Part shown: positions 6,055-13,875 of the stretch, one piece after another
How positions within the stretch are numbered: position 1 is the stretch's first letter
Layout of the letters: every line of letters starts with the position of its first letter
Assembly: GCA_045604285.1 (NCBI GenBank)
Contig: JAZUNS010000044.1
Location: 1-19,447 of the forward strand
DNA from: SIG636 sp045604285
GTDB lineage: Bacteria > Bacillota > Clostridia > Oscillospirales > CAG-382
DNA length: 19,447 nucleotides
Reading direction: 5' to 3'
Translations under genes and position numbers: made by a program
Notes under the pieces: generated by a model
Told to the model about the DNA's origin: nothing
Databases searched by the model: none
The model's input: only the letters and a program-made list of their open reading frames with translations

Positions 6055-7212
6055 TTACATTGATATTTTACCGAGTATTGCGGGATATTTAGCCCCGGTG
6101 GCAGATGGCAGGTTAGACGGTAGCCCTGCCAGGGTATAGTATGCTAACAAGGCAAAGGCAACCGCTTCTTTGGCGTCACTGCTTTGTCCTTTGTCCTCTT
6201 GGGTGTATACTTTAACGCCGTAGCGTTCAAGCTCTTTTCTTAAAAATCCCATAAGTGTGGGATTATAACTGCCGCCGCCGCCAACTATAAGCTCGTCTAT
6301 CTTGCAGTTTGGCTCAATAAAACTGCGGTAACTGTCGGCGATAACCCTCGCTGTCAATGCGGTAACGGTGGCAATAACGTCGCATGGACGTTTGCCTGCG
6401 GTTTGACGTATGATCCTTTCGCAATAATCACCGCCAAACATCTCGCGCCCCGTAGTTTTGGGCGGGGCTATTTTATAGTACGGCTCTTCTAAAAGCTTTT
6501 CAAGTAATTCCGCATCAACCGTACCCTCGGCGGCAATTTTGCCGCCCTCATCCATGGCTTTGCCGTAAAACTTACCCATAAGATAATCAATTATCATATT
6601 TCCCGGTCCGTTATCAAAGGCAAAAACCTCGTCGGCACTGCATCCCGCTTTAAGCACGGTGCTGTTGGCAATTCCGCCTATGTTTTGCAATATAACGCTT
6701 TTTTTATCGTCGGCAAACAGTGCATATTCGGTAAACGGAACCAACGGGGCCCCGTTTCCTCCTGCGGCGATATCCGCCGTGCGAAAATCAGACACGCATT
6801 TTATTCCCGTCAAGCGTGCAATAACACTGCCTTCACCTATCTGCAGGGTGTTGGGAACGTCTCCAACGGGCTCGTGGTATACGGTTTGTCCGTGAGAGCC
6901 GATGGCGGCAATTCTATTGCGGTCTATTTTGTGGTCATCAATAAGCTTGTTTGCAGCTTCACCGTAAAGCTTACCCAGCAAAAAGTTCATTTTGCTTATC
7001 TTATCTGCAGTTGCGCTTTTGGTATCAAACAGTTCAAAAATGCTTTTCCGTATCTCCTCGGAATAGGGCATGTTTTCAAAAGCCAAAAGCTTACACACGG
7101 GGTGTTCATAGCCGCCGACAATTTCAACGGCGGCGGCGTCAATACCGTCAGCACTTGTGCCGGACATCAAACCTATGTAAATGTTTTGTTCTGTGTTGCA
7201 TCCGTTTTTCAT
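6055..7212 (-). CDS. anmK: anhydro-N-acetylmuramic acid kinase
   Basis: A 385-residue sugar kinase that hydrolyses and phosphorylates 1,6-anhydro-MurNAc to MurNAc-6-phosphate in cytoplasmic peptidoglycan recycling. Diagnostic segments are YIGLMSGTSADGIDAA (12-27, ATP/substrate loop), IGSHGQTVYHEP, QIGEGSVIARLTG, VSDFRTADIAAGGNGAPLVP, LQNIGGIANSTVL and VGGGGSYNPTLM, all characteristic of AnmK. Length is normal. The start is ATG 7212, with GGAG 9 nt upstream; the TTG at 7227 overlaps that SD and is rejected. It lies 18 nt after spoIIID and 3 nt before the GNAT ATG, so co-transcription and coupling are likely. No murQ (etherase) or MurNAc transport gene is in the window, so the rest of the pathway must be elsewhere. 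Confidence 0.96.
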   Translation of the reverse strand: MKNGCNTEQNIYIGLMSGTSADGIDAAAVEIVGGYEHPVCKLLAFENMPYSEEIRKSIFELFDTKSATADKISKMNFLLGKLYGEAANKLIDDHKIDRNRIAAIGSHGQTVYHEPVGDVPNTLQIGEGSVIARLTGIKCVSDFRTADIAAGGNGAPLVPFTEYALFADDKKSVILQNIGGIANSTVLKAGCSADEVFAFDNGPGNMIIDYLMGKFYGKAMDEGGKIAAEGTVDAELLEKLLEEPYYKIAPPKTTGREMFGGDYCERIIRQTAGKRPCDVIATVTALTARVIADSYRSFIEPNCKIDELIVGGGGSYNPTLMGFLRKELERYGVKVYTQEDKGQSSDAKEAVAFALLAYYTLAGLPSNLPSATGAKYPAILGKISM

Positions 7213-7230
7213 GGAACTTATCTCCAAATT

Positions 7231-7500
7231 TTAGTCAGCTTTATTTTTAGTATATTTAAGCTTAGTTGCGTTGCCGCCGCGTATGTGTCTTTCCTGTAAG
7301 TTTTCGTTTAGCAAATCGGCTATCTCCCTATACAAAGCGCCGTTTAGCTCCTTAAGCCTTACGGTTAAATCCTTGTGTACGGTGGATTTGGAGTAACCAA
7401 AGCGTTTAGCGGTTAACCTAACCGTTGCTTTGTTTTCCAACATATATTCTGCAAATAAAAGCACCCGCCGGTCAATTGTCAAATGCCCGCCGTAAGCCAT
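7231..7500 (-). CDS. spoIIID: sporulation transcriptional regulator SpoIIID
   Basis: An 89-residue DNA-binding protein. It has the helix-turn-helix TVRLTAKRFGYSKSTVHKDL (26-45) and the conserved C-terminal basic segment RHIRGGNATKLKY (71-83), both near-identical in pattern to SpoIIID of Bacillus and Clostridium. In those organisms it acts in the mother cell, switching genes on and off between sigma-E and sigma-K programmes. The start is ATG 7500, with GGGGAG 7 nt upstream; the TTG at 7515 overlaps the SD. It heads a probable operon with anmK. Only 53 nt separate it from the polysaccharide gene upstream. I could not recognise a convincing sigma-E or sigma-A promoter there, so read-through from the polysaccharide operon or a promoter inside the preceding gene is possible. 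Confidence 0.95.
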   Translation of the reverse strand: MAYGGHLTIDRRVLLFAEYMLENKATVRLTAKRFGYSKSTVHKDLTVRLKELNGALYREIADLLNENLQERHIRGGNATKLKYTKNKAD

Positions 7501-7553
7501 ACCAACTCTCCCCAATAATAATGTTGATACAGCTTATGAAAGGATATACCGCT

Positions 7554-8690
7554 TTATGTCGTCCTTTTATAAAATGATCTTAATTTTTTGTACGTGCGAA
7601 TTAATAATCCACGTTTGCTTGCTTTAGTCATTGCTTCTTCTATCCCCAGTTTTCTGACATATCGAAAAAACCTTTCCCTACCATAAGGTTTAGCTATTGC
7701 TTTACTTGCCATTTGGTTTTTCTTTAACGCTGCTTCGGGATCCGTTTCAACAAAAATTATATCATCTTTTATTGTTTCAAATAGCTTTTTTGCTTTTTCG
7801 GTGTGCAAAAGCATCAAAGATACTCCGCCACCGTCATCCAAAGAGGGGAAAAGCTTTTCAACACCCCAAAAATCACCAAGTGTAAAGTCGCTTATTCTGC
7901 TTAAGTTTTTAAAGTGGCAGTTATAACAAGCGGAGTTAGAAGAATACCCTGATAGAAACGCACTAATATATGGGTCTGTATTGTCACAAGTATAGGTCTT
8001 TCCGTTATCAAACTTCATCAAAAGCTTGTATCCGTGTATCCCTTTGTCTTTGACCCTAAAGTTTACATTAACAAGTTTTCCGCCATATTCTTTTTCTTTA
8101 GAATTCATATATATATTCCAAATTCCTACAGAAGGCGTGCTGTGACATATAATATCTTGGGTTATAAGTTTATCGTAATCCTTCTTTAAATACGCTTTTA
8201 ATCCTGCAATTTGGCAAGGCGTACCGCTGAAATATACAAATCGGTCGTTCTCTAAAAGACTTTTTACTTCTTTAAAAGAGTTATTTGTATCGCATTGAAC
8301 GTACTTGGAACCTCTAAAAGCCTTTAGCTCGTCATAGGTTTCAGCCTTGTGATGAACAACGTTGAACTTTTCGTTAAAAATTGCCCCGAAAACAACACCG
8401 TTTAGCTTTATCACTTCGTTTGCCAATACGGTAAAAAGCCCTCCGGAAGAAGAATGGTGGCGGATTGTGGAGTCTTTTGTGATAGCACCGTATGCTAAAG
8501 GGACAGCATTGTTTGTTTGCGGGTGCTTAAGCGGACAAACGTCAACACACATATTACAGTCAACACAACATTTGGCATTAAAATAAGGAGTGTAAAAGCC
8601 ATCGTCGCTCAGCTTCATTTTAATGCAGTTTTTTGGGCATACGGCAAAACAGGCGCTGCATCCACAGCAGTCATAAGGCTTTTTAAACAT
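7554..8690 (-). CDS. FrhB/FdhB-like [4Fe-4S] oxidoreductase of polysaccharide cluster
   Basis: 378 residues. The N-terminus is a two-cluster ferredoxin domain: Cys8, 11, 14 and 18 (C-x2-C-x2-C-x3-C-P) and Cys42, 45, 48 and 52 with the same spacing. The rest is the coenzyme F420 hydrogenase/dehydrogenase beta-subunit domain, with SSSGGLFT, FRGSKYVQ, YFSGTPCQIAGLKAYL and a later SACYNCHFKNLSRISDFTLGDFWG carrying further Cys. Proteins of this type recur in bacterial capsule and exopolysaccharide loci, often near pyruvyl transferases. Their reaction there is not established and need not involve F420. The start is ATG 8690, with AAAAAGG about 8 nt upstream overlapping the ATPase stop (6 bp apart), so translation is probably coupled. 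It is the last gene of the polysaccharide operon. Confidence 0.88.
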   Translation of the reverse strand: MFKKPYDCCGCSACFAVCPKNCIKMKLSDDGFYTPYFNAKCCVDCNMCVDVCPLKHPQTNNAVPLAYGAITKDSTIRHHSSSGGLFTVLANEVIKLNGVVFGAIFNEKFNVVHHKAETYDELKAFRGSKYVQCDTNNSFKEVKSLLENDRFVYFSGTPCQIAGLKAYLKKDYDKLITQDIICHSTPSVGIWNIYMNSKEKEYGGKLVNVNFRVKDKGIHGYKLLMKFDNGKTYTCDNTDPYISAFLSGYSSNSACYNCHFKNLSRISDFTLGDFWGVEKLFPSLDDGGGVSLMLLHTEKAKKLFETIKDDIIFVETDPEAALKKNQMASKAIAKPYGRERFFRYVRKLGIEEAMTKASKRGLLIRTYKKLRSFYKRTT

Positions 8691-8695
8691 AGATA

Positions 8696-9967
8696 TTACC
8701 TTTTTGTAATTTCGGCATCAAAAGAGTTAACTTTTAAATTGCCCCATTTTGTTCCCCACGCAATATAGTTGCTCGATTGGGTATCCTCTTCTATACATAC
8801 CTTGATTCCGTTATTTACTACACCTTCATATTCAATAGTCCCAAAATCGTTTACAGAGAAGGCGTATAACATAGTGTTGTATACCCCCGGGGCAATGTTT
8901 GAAGTATCTACTTCAAAACTTACATCAGTGCTTTGGCTTGCCGGCAAATTGTATGTCTTTGAAGAAGTGGCTGTGCCCACACTTTTAGTATCCAAAGTAG
9001 TGAAAACAATGCGAAAATAAATATCGTCAAGCGCCTTTTTTACAGAAATATTCTCTGTAAAATGCAATTTTTCACCTTGGGTAACTGTATGATTATTCAA
9101 AGTAACATAGTTATAAACAATGTTTTTCGGCGTCCATTTGCTTTGGTCAAATTCGGTGAAGTAAAGATGGTTGACAAGCTCACATTTTGCATTGTTAAGG
9201 TAAAGGTTTATAGCGTCATCTGTATTGCCGTAAAACAAAAGCTTTCCCTTTGAAAGCACCATGCACTTTGTGCAAAGCTGTTTAACAGTGTTCATGTTAT
9301 GGCTTACGTATAAAACTGTTCTGCCCTGAACGTTTGCAGCGTCACCCATTTTTCCTAAGGATTTTTGCTGAAATTTTGCGTCACCAACAGCCAATACTTC
9401 ATCCATTACCAGTATTTCAGAATCCAAATGTGCGGCAACGGCAAATGCCAATTTTACATACATACCGCTTGAATATCTTTTAACCGGCGTATTTATAAAT
9501 TGCTCCATTTCAGCAAAGGCAACAATTTCATCAAACTTTTTAGAAATTTCGGCTTTATTCATTCCCAGAATTGCGCCGTTAAGATATATGTTTTCCTTGC
9601 CGGTAAGCTCGGGATGGAAGCCTGTGCCTACTTCAAGCATGCTCGCTATGCGTCCGTCAAGATATATTGTGCCTTTTGTAGGGGTGGTTACCCGTGATAG
9701 AACTTTAAGTAACGTCGATTTTCCGGCACCGTTGTGACCTATAATTCCCAAGGCTTCGCCTTTTTGGATATCAACGGTAATGTCATCCAAAGCTAAAAAA
9801 CGCTGGTTTTGTTCGTAAATTTTGGCACCGATTATCGAGTTAGGGTCTTCTTTACCCATTATCTTGGCAAAAAGACTTTGTAAATCTCCTTTAAGGGTTT
9901 TACCACCGATGGCACCAAGGCGATATTCTTTTGAGATATGTTCGATTTTTATTGCTATATCAGACAT
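8696..9967 (-). CDS. polysaccharide ABC exporter ATPase with C-terminal domain (Wzt/TagH-like)
   Basis: 423 residues. The nucleotide-binding domain has Walker A GHNGAGKST (77-85), signature YSSGMYVKLAFA (165-176, the SSGM variant usual in Wzt/TagH), Walker B ILVMDEVLAVGD (185-196) and switch His223. A long N-terminal insertion precedes Walker A, as in Wzt and RfbE proteins. After about residue 270 there is a beta-rich C-terminal domain (YVTLNNHTVTQGEKLHF onward) that in Wzt-type proteins binds the polysaccharide end and sets export specificity. It would energise export across the cytoplasmic membrane with the permease encoded 10 nt upstream. The start is ATG 9967, with AAGGAG 6 nt upstream. 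Confidence 0.93.
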   Translation of the reverse strand: MSDIAIKIEHISKEYRLGAIGGKTLKGDLQSLFAKIMGKEDPNSIIGAKIYEQNQRFLALDDITVDIQKGEALGIIGHNGAGKSTLLKVLSRVTTPTKGTIYLDGRIASMLEVGTGFHPELTGKENIYLNGAILGMNKAEISKKFDEIVAFAEMEQFINTPVKRYSSGMYVKLAFAVAAHLDSEILVMDEVLAVGDAKFQQKSLGKMGDAANVQGRTVLYVSHNMNTVKQLCTKCMVLSKGKLLFYGNTDDAINLYLNNAKCELVNHLYFTEFDQSKWTPKNIVYNYVTLNNHTVTQGEKLHFTENISVKKALDDIYFRIVFTTLDTKSVGTATSSKTYNLPASQSTDVSFEVDTSNIAPGVYNTMLYAFSVNDFGTIEYEGVVNNGIKVCIEEDTQSSNYIAWGTKWGNLKVNSFDAEITKR

Positions 9968-9977
9968 TGACTTCTCC

Positions 9978-10823
9978 TTAAACTGTATCTACAAAAGATT
10001 TTTCTACTTTTGAGAACATAAGCATTCCTAAAAAAAGTATAATAGCGGTTGTAACCAAACTTAAAAGCCAAAATTCTAACGGACAATCACCGGAGCCGAA
10101 AAAACCATATCTAAGCATTTCGACAATGGGAGTCATTGGGTTGAGTCTAATTAACGTAGACCATTTTTCGGGAACTATATTTATTGTGTATGCAATCGGT
10201 GTTCCGTACATCCAAAGAGAAACGCCGAAGGATACCAAGTGGCTAAGATCTCTGTATTTGGTAGTTAATGCAGAAATAATTGTTCCGCATCCTAAAGCTA
10301 ACGCAGCCATCTCAAAAACTAAAATAGGAGATAAACATAAATAAGCATTTGGATGAACTGCATCAGTGGTGATCAAGTAATATAACCAAAAACATAAAAA
10401 CATAAATATTTGTATACCAAAAGATATCAAGTTGGAAATTGCCGAAGAAATTGGCATAACCAATCTTGGAAAGTATACCTTGCTTAAGATTGCAGAATTT
10501 GCCGTAAACGTTGATGAGGTTGCAACCAGTGTACCGGAAAAATACGCCCACGCAACATTACCGCACATATAGAAGACAAAAGCAGGGATGTCGTCTGTAG
10601 AAATATTTGCAATTCCTGCAAAAACAACTGTAAAAACAACAGTTGTTAATAAAGGCTGTATTAAAGCCCATGCCGGCCCCAATATTGTCTGTTTGTATTG
10701 CGCCACAAAGGTGCGCTTTACAAGAAGCAATATAAGATCTTTATATTTTTTCAGCTCTTTAAAGTTAAAATCAAACCACCCGCTTTTGGGCTTTATAATG
10801 GTGGCCCATTGTTTTTCGTCCAT
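9978..10823 (-). CDS. ABC-2 type polysaccharide export permease (Wzm/TagG-like)
   Basis: A 281-residue membrane protein with about six hydrophobic segments and the family N-terminal motif FVAQYKQTILGPAWALIQPL just before the first helix. FPRLVMPISSAISNLI and YLNPMTP-like RLNPMTPIVEMLRYGFFG near the C-terminus are also typical of O-antigen/teichoic acid ABC-2 permeases. It forms the membrane channel for a lipid-linked glycan and pairs with the ATPase encoded next. The start is ATG 10823, with TAGGAG 8 nt upstream. It follows the pyruvyl transferase gene by 25 nt. Confidence 0.93.
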   Translation of the reverse strand: MDEKQWATIIKPKSGWFDFNFKELKKYKDLILLLVKRTFVAQYKQTILGPAWALIQPLLTTVVFTVVFAGIANISTDDIPAFVFYMCGNVAWAYFSGTLVATSSTFTANSAILSKVYFPRLVMPISSAISNLISFGIQIFMFLCFWLYYLITTDAVHPNAYLCLSPILVFEMAALALGCGTIISALTTKYRDLSHLVSFGVSLWMYGTPIAYTINIVPEKWSTLIRLNPMTPIVEMLRYGFFGSGDCPLEFWLLSLVTTAIILFLGMLMFSKVEKSFVDTV

Positions 10824-10848
10824 TTGCTGTTCTCCTAAGCGTGATAAT

Positions 10849-12009
10849 TTACAGTTTTTTAAGCTCTTCTGCGCCTTTTAGTGCCAGCTTTTTGTATTGA
10901 GGCATAAAGCTTTTAAGCCTTTCTGCATCTGCTTTTTCGTTGTCAAGGCGGGTTTTAAATGCATTGGTAAGGTCAAGCTTTTCGGAAAGCTCCTGCACCG
11001 GTAAAACGTAGCCGTTTTCGGTGCCGAATAGATCTTTTGCTATTCCGTTTGCTTTTACCGAATACCCAACCACCAAGGTCGGTACACAGCTTGAGTAAGC
11101 GGCAATTGAAGCGTGTGTTCTTGCCGCCACCAGGAATCTGCAGGCAGATATATATCCCTTAAGTTTTTCGCAACCGCAGTCATCTATAAGGCATACTTTG
11201 CCTGTGGAAGCAAATTCGTCGTACAATGCCCTTAAAGGTTCACGGTCATCGTTGTTTTGCCACACTACGTGGGGAATCAACGCAATTGTCATATCCGTTT
11301 CTTTAAGAATATATCTGCAAAGTTGCTTATAATTTTCAAAGGCTGCGCCCTTGCTTTTTTCGTTATAGATTATCATGGGGCTAAGATTTATCCCCACCGT
11401 ATTGCCCTTTACCATGTTTTCGGGCAGTGTCACTGCTTCCGTATTCAGCGTAAATGCCGGGTCGGCAACCTTAACGGTGTTTGGGTTAACAGCCTTTAAC
11501 GCTTCGTAGGAGTACGGTTCTCTTGCCGTGATAAGTTGATACTTGGCTATATCTTCTGCTATCCTTGGGTCATTTAACAGCTCCGGCTCTACAGAGCACC
11601 CCCAAAGAACGGTTTTTACTCCACGTTTACGGTATTCGTTGTGAAGCATTATATAGTGATTAAGATTTTTATAGCAGTAGTTGTCGCCGCCGATGGATAG
11701 GGCAACGTCACCTTTTTCAGCTGCTTTAACTCCGTTGCTGTAAAGCAAGGCGTCCATGGCATCCGGCTGTTTTAACAGCTTAAGCTTAAAGTACGCTTGT
11801 GCAAAGGAAAGGCTTGCCTTGTTTATAGCTTTATTGCTTTCGGTAAGGGTGCAGATCTTATCTATACCGTAAAGTACGTCTTCTGTTTTTTGGTCGGTTA
11901 CAAGCAGCGGCTTGTCCCCAACGCCCTTAAGCATATTAACCGTTGACCTAACAATGGCTTCACATCCGTGGTTTTTGCTTCCGCCGTGGGCATACAAAAC
12001 AGTTTTCAT
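10849..12009 (-). CDS. polysaccharide pyruvyl transferase family protein
   Basis: A 386-residue GT-B-like protein of the polysaccharide pyruvyl transferase family (CsaB/WcaK type), which transfers pyruvate from phosphoenolpyruvate to a sugar as a ketal. Seen: N-terminal VLYAHGGSKNHGCEAI (4-19), ALSIGGDNY (103-111), VADPAFTL (181-188), LIPHVVWQNNDDREPLR (244-260) and AARTHASIAAYSSCVPTLVVGYS (295-317), the last being a family hallmark. The start is ATG 12009, with GAAAGGA 9 nt upstream; the frame is open further 5' but overlaps the preceding gene by 59 bp there, so the longer form is rejected. Some family members are not true pyruvyl transferases, so the reaction is inferred. Modification would add negative charge to the polymer. 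Confidence 0.85.
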   Translation of the reverse strand: MKTVLYAHGGSKNHGCEAIVRSTVNMLKGVGDKPLLVTDQKTEDVLYGIDKICTLTESNKAINKASLSFAQAYFKLKLLKQPDAMDALLYSNGVKAAEKGDVALSIGGDNYCYKNLNHYIMLHNEYRKRGVKTVLWGCSVEPELLNDPRIAEDIAKYQLITAREPYSYEALKAVNPNTVKVADPAFTLNTEAVTLPENMVKGNTVGINLSPMIIYNEKSKGAAFENYKQLCRYILKETDMTIALIPHVVWQNNDDREPLRALYDEFASTGKVCLIDDCGCEKLKGYISACRFLVAARTHASIAAYSSCVPTLVVGYSVKANGIAKDLFGTENGYVLPVQELSEKLDLTNAFKTRLDNEKADAERLKSFMPQYKKLALKGAEELKKL

Positions 12010-12034
12010 ATATGTCTGCATCCTTTCGTTATTT

Positions 12035-12976
12035 TTATATCTTTTTAAAACCTTTTTTAAGCCATCTTCCTCGGGCGGCAAAAAGATACACAAGCTTTTC
12101 TTTAAACTTAAAGCAAGGGTTATTTCTTATTCTTTTTCTGTTTACGTAAAAATGCTTTATTATGGCGTTTTTAAGCACAATTTGCTCTTCCGTCAAAGTG
12201 GTGTTTTCACAAATACCTTGCAAATGCTGCATAACGTGGGATAAGGTAACGTATTCCGGTTCAAAACCAAGCTCGTTTGTGTGCTTGTCGATATATTCCA
12301 GCACCTTTTCCGCCATAGTCACAACGTCTGTGGTGGGGTGCTTTGCATAGCCGCTCATGGCACCGCCGGTGCCCACGTCGTATACGTAGGCGGTTTTGTC
12401 GGTACAGTTTACCGTTTGTGCCTTGTCAAAAACCTCAAGAACAAAAAGAATATCCTCGTAGGTCTTCATGGCGGGGAAACGGATATCACCCACTATCTGC
12501 CGTTTAAATAGCTTTCCGCACGGGCCGGAGTTTATTGCTCTTCTTGAAAGCAACAGCTTTATTGCTTCGCTTTTATCAATACTATTTTCGTTGCACGAAA
12601 AGCGTGAAACCTCGTTGCCGTCCCTTATGCAGACGATATCGCAAACGGAAACGTCTGCGCTTTGTACGGCGTTATACAGCTCACTAAGATAATTGCTTGG
12701 GACAGTGTCGTCACCGTCGATAAAAGTAATCAATTCGCCCCGAGCTTTATCGATGCCGAAATTTCTTGCTTTGGAAACGCCGCCGTTAGGGGTGTTAAAA
12801 ACCTTTATTCGTGAATCCTCGGCAGCAAGCGCTTCGCAAATATTGGGGGTATTATCGGTACTGCCGTCGTTGACAATAAGCAGCTCAAACTCTTTATAGC
12901 TTTGGTCGCAAACGGATTTTATGCACTTTTCTATATATTTTTCACAATTATAAACGGGGATAATAATACTAATCAT
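12035..12976 (-). CDS. GT2 family glycosyltransferase
   Basis: 313 residues. An N-terminal GT-A fold begins with SIIIPVYN (3-10), has nucleotide-sugar motif NDGSTD (36-41), PNGGVSKARNFGID (63-76) and metal-binding DGDD (87-90), followed by acceptor-side MKTYEDILFVLEV. It would add one sugar to a lipid-linked intermediate at the cytoplasmic face of the membrane. The chosen start is ATG 12976, which overlaps the upstream stop by 8 bp (ATGATTAG), with GGTGA 5 nt ahead; three upstream in-frame alternatives (TTG, GTG, TTG up to 12988) add at most four residues. Donor and acceptor sugars cannot be read. It resembles the transferases at 13876 and 14874 closely in motif order. Confidence 0.9.
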   Translation of the reverse strand: MISIIIPVYNCEKYIEKCIKSVCDQSYKEFELLIVNDGSTDNTPNICEALAAEDSRIKVFNTPNGGVSKARNFGIDKARGELITFIDGDDTVPSNYLSELYNAVQSADVSVCDIVCIRDGNEVSRFSCNENSIDKSEAIKLLLSRRAINSGPCGKLFKRQIVGDIRFPAMKTYEDILFVLEVFDKAQTVNCTDKTAYVYDVGTGGAMSGYAKHPTTDVVTMAEKVLEYIDKHTNELGFEPEYVTLSHVMQHLQGICENTTLTEEQIVLKNAIIKHFYVNRKRIRNNPCFKFKEKLVYLFAARGRWLKKGFKKI

Positions 12977-13871
12977 CAACGTCACCAAACTGCCTGCGCC
13001 GTCTTACGGATAAGCAAAGCCCCGGTATAAAGGTCAAAAGCCCCAAAAGCTTGCTGTTGCACTTAAAAAAGTAAAACGGATGTTTACCGTAGGCGGCAAG
13101 GGCGGTCATATTGCAAGCAACCCTTAGTCGCTTTTTTAGGGGGTAACCGTACTTAAGCATGTGGTCGTACATCATGGCGTAACCCATGGGGTTGCGCTTT
13201 ATAAGGCGATTGCTGCCTCTGGTCAAACCGTCCTCAAGGTAGTCACAATAATAAACGATGTCCTTGTGCCATCTAAGCTTATATCCGCAAAGAGCCATCT
13301 CGTTTAGCACTATTTGCTCAGGCACAAAATTTTCGCCTTGCCACGTTACAAAAGGAAACTTTTTAAATATATCAGTCTTATACGCCTCGCACATATCCAC
13401 GTCCAGGTCGTACAGCTTTCTTTCTAAATTGGTCGCATCAACAAAGCCCTTTTCGTTAACCTTGGGCGGGACCCCTTTAAGGTATTTGCCGTCGGGATAA
13501 GCCTTTGCCGCACCAACCCCAACAAAGCTTTTGTCATTTTCTATCTCAGCACACCAAGAAAAAAGCTTTTCCACCGTTTTCGGCGCAACGTAATCGTCGC
13601 TGTCGATCATAAAAAAGAATTCGCCCTTTGCAACGGCAAGTCCGTCATTGATTGCGGCAGGCTTACCGCCGTTTTTTTTGTTAATTATCGTCATGGCAAA
13701 GGGAGCGCACTCCTTAAGCTCAGCTAAAAGGGCAGGGGTGGAATCGGTGGAACCGTCGTCAACAACTATCCACTCAAAGCGCTTGTCCGTCTGTTTGCAA
13801 AGAGAGTCAAACAAGCGCTTTAAGGTGTGGGCGCGATTGTAGGTGGGCGTAAAAACGGTAAGAAAATTCAT
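12969..13871 (-). CDS. GT2 family glycosyltransferase (divergent member)
   Basis: 300 residues, GT-A fold: FTPTYNRAHTLKRLFDSL (7-24), VDDGSTD (37-43), NKKNGGKPAAINDGL (64-78), metal-binding DSDD (90-93), and acceptor-side WQGENFVPEQIVLNEMA with the catalytic-site-like acidic residues. The TPTYNR opening and the KPAAIN variant set it apart from its three GT2 neighbours, so it probably has another acceptor or donor. The C-terminal 40 residues are basic and hydrophobic (FIPGLCLSVRRRRQ), consistent with membrane association. The start is ATG 13871, with SD AGGT inside the end of the preceding gene, only 4 nt between genes. Confidence 0.9.
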   Translation of the reverse strand: MNFLTVFTPTYNRAHTLKRLFDSLCKQTDKRFEWIVVDDGSTDSTPALLAELKECAPFAMTIINKKNGGKPAAINDGLAVAKGEFFFMIDSDDYVAPKTVEKLFSWCAEIENDKSFVGVGAAKAYPDGKYLKGVPPKVNEKGFVDATNLERKLYDLDVDMCEAYKTDIFKKFPFVTWQGENFVPEQIVLNEMALCGYKLRWHKDIVYYCDYLEDGLTRGSNRLIKRNPMGYAMMYDHMLKYGYPLKKRLRVACNMTALAAYGKHPFYFFKCNSKLLGLLTFIPGLCLSVRRRRQFGDVDD

Positions 13872-13875
13872 AAAA

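Noticed and set aside
12010..12093. A longer N-terminus for the pyruvyl transferase
   Set aside because: It would overlap the preceding GT2 gene by 59 bp; the ATG at 12009 has a good SD and opens directly into the conserved fold.
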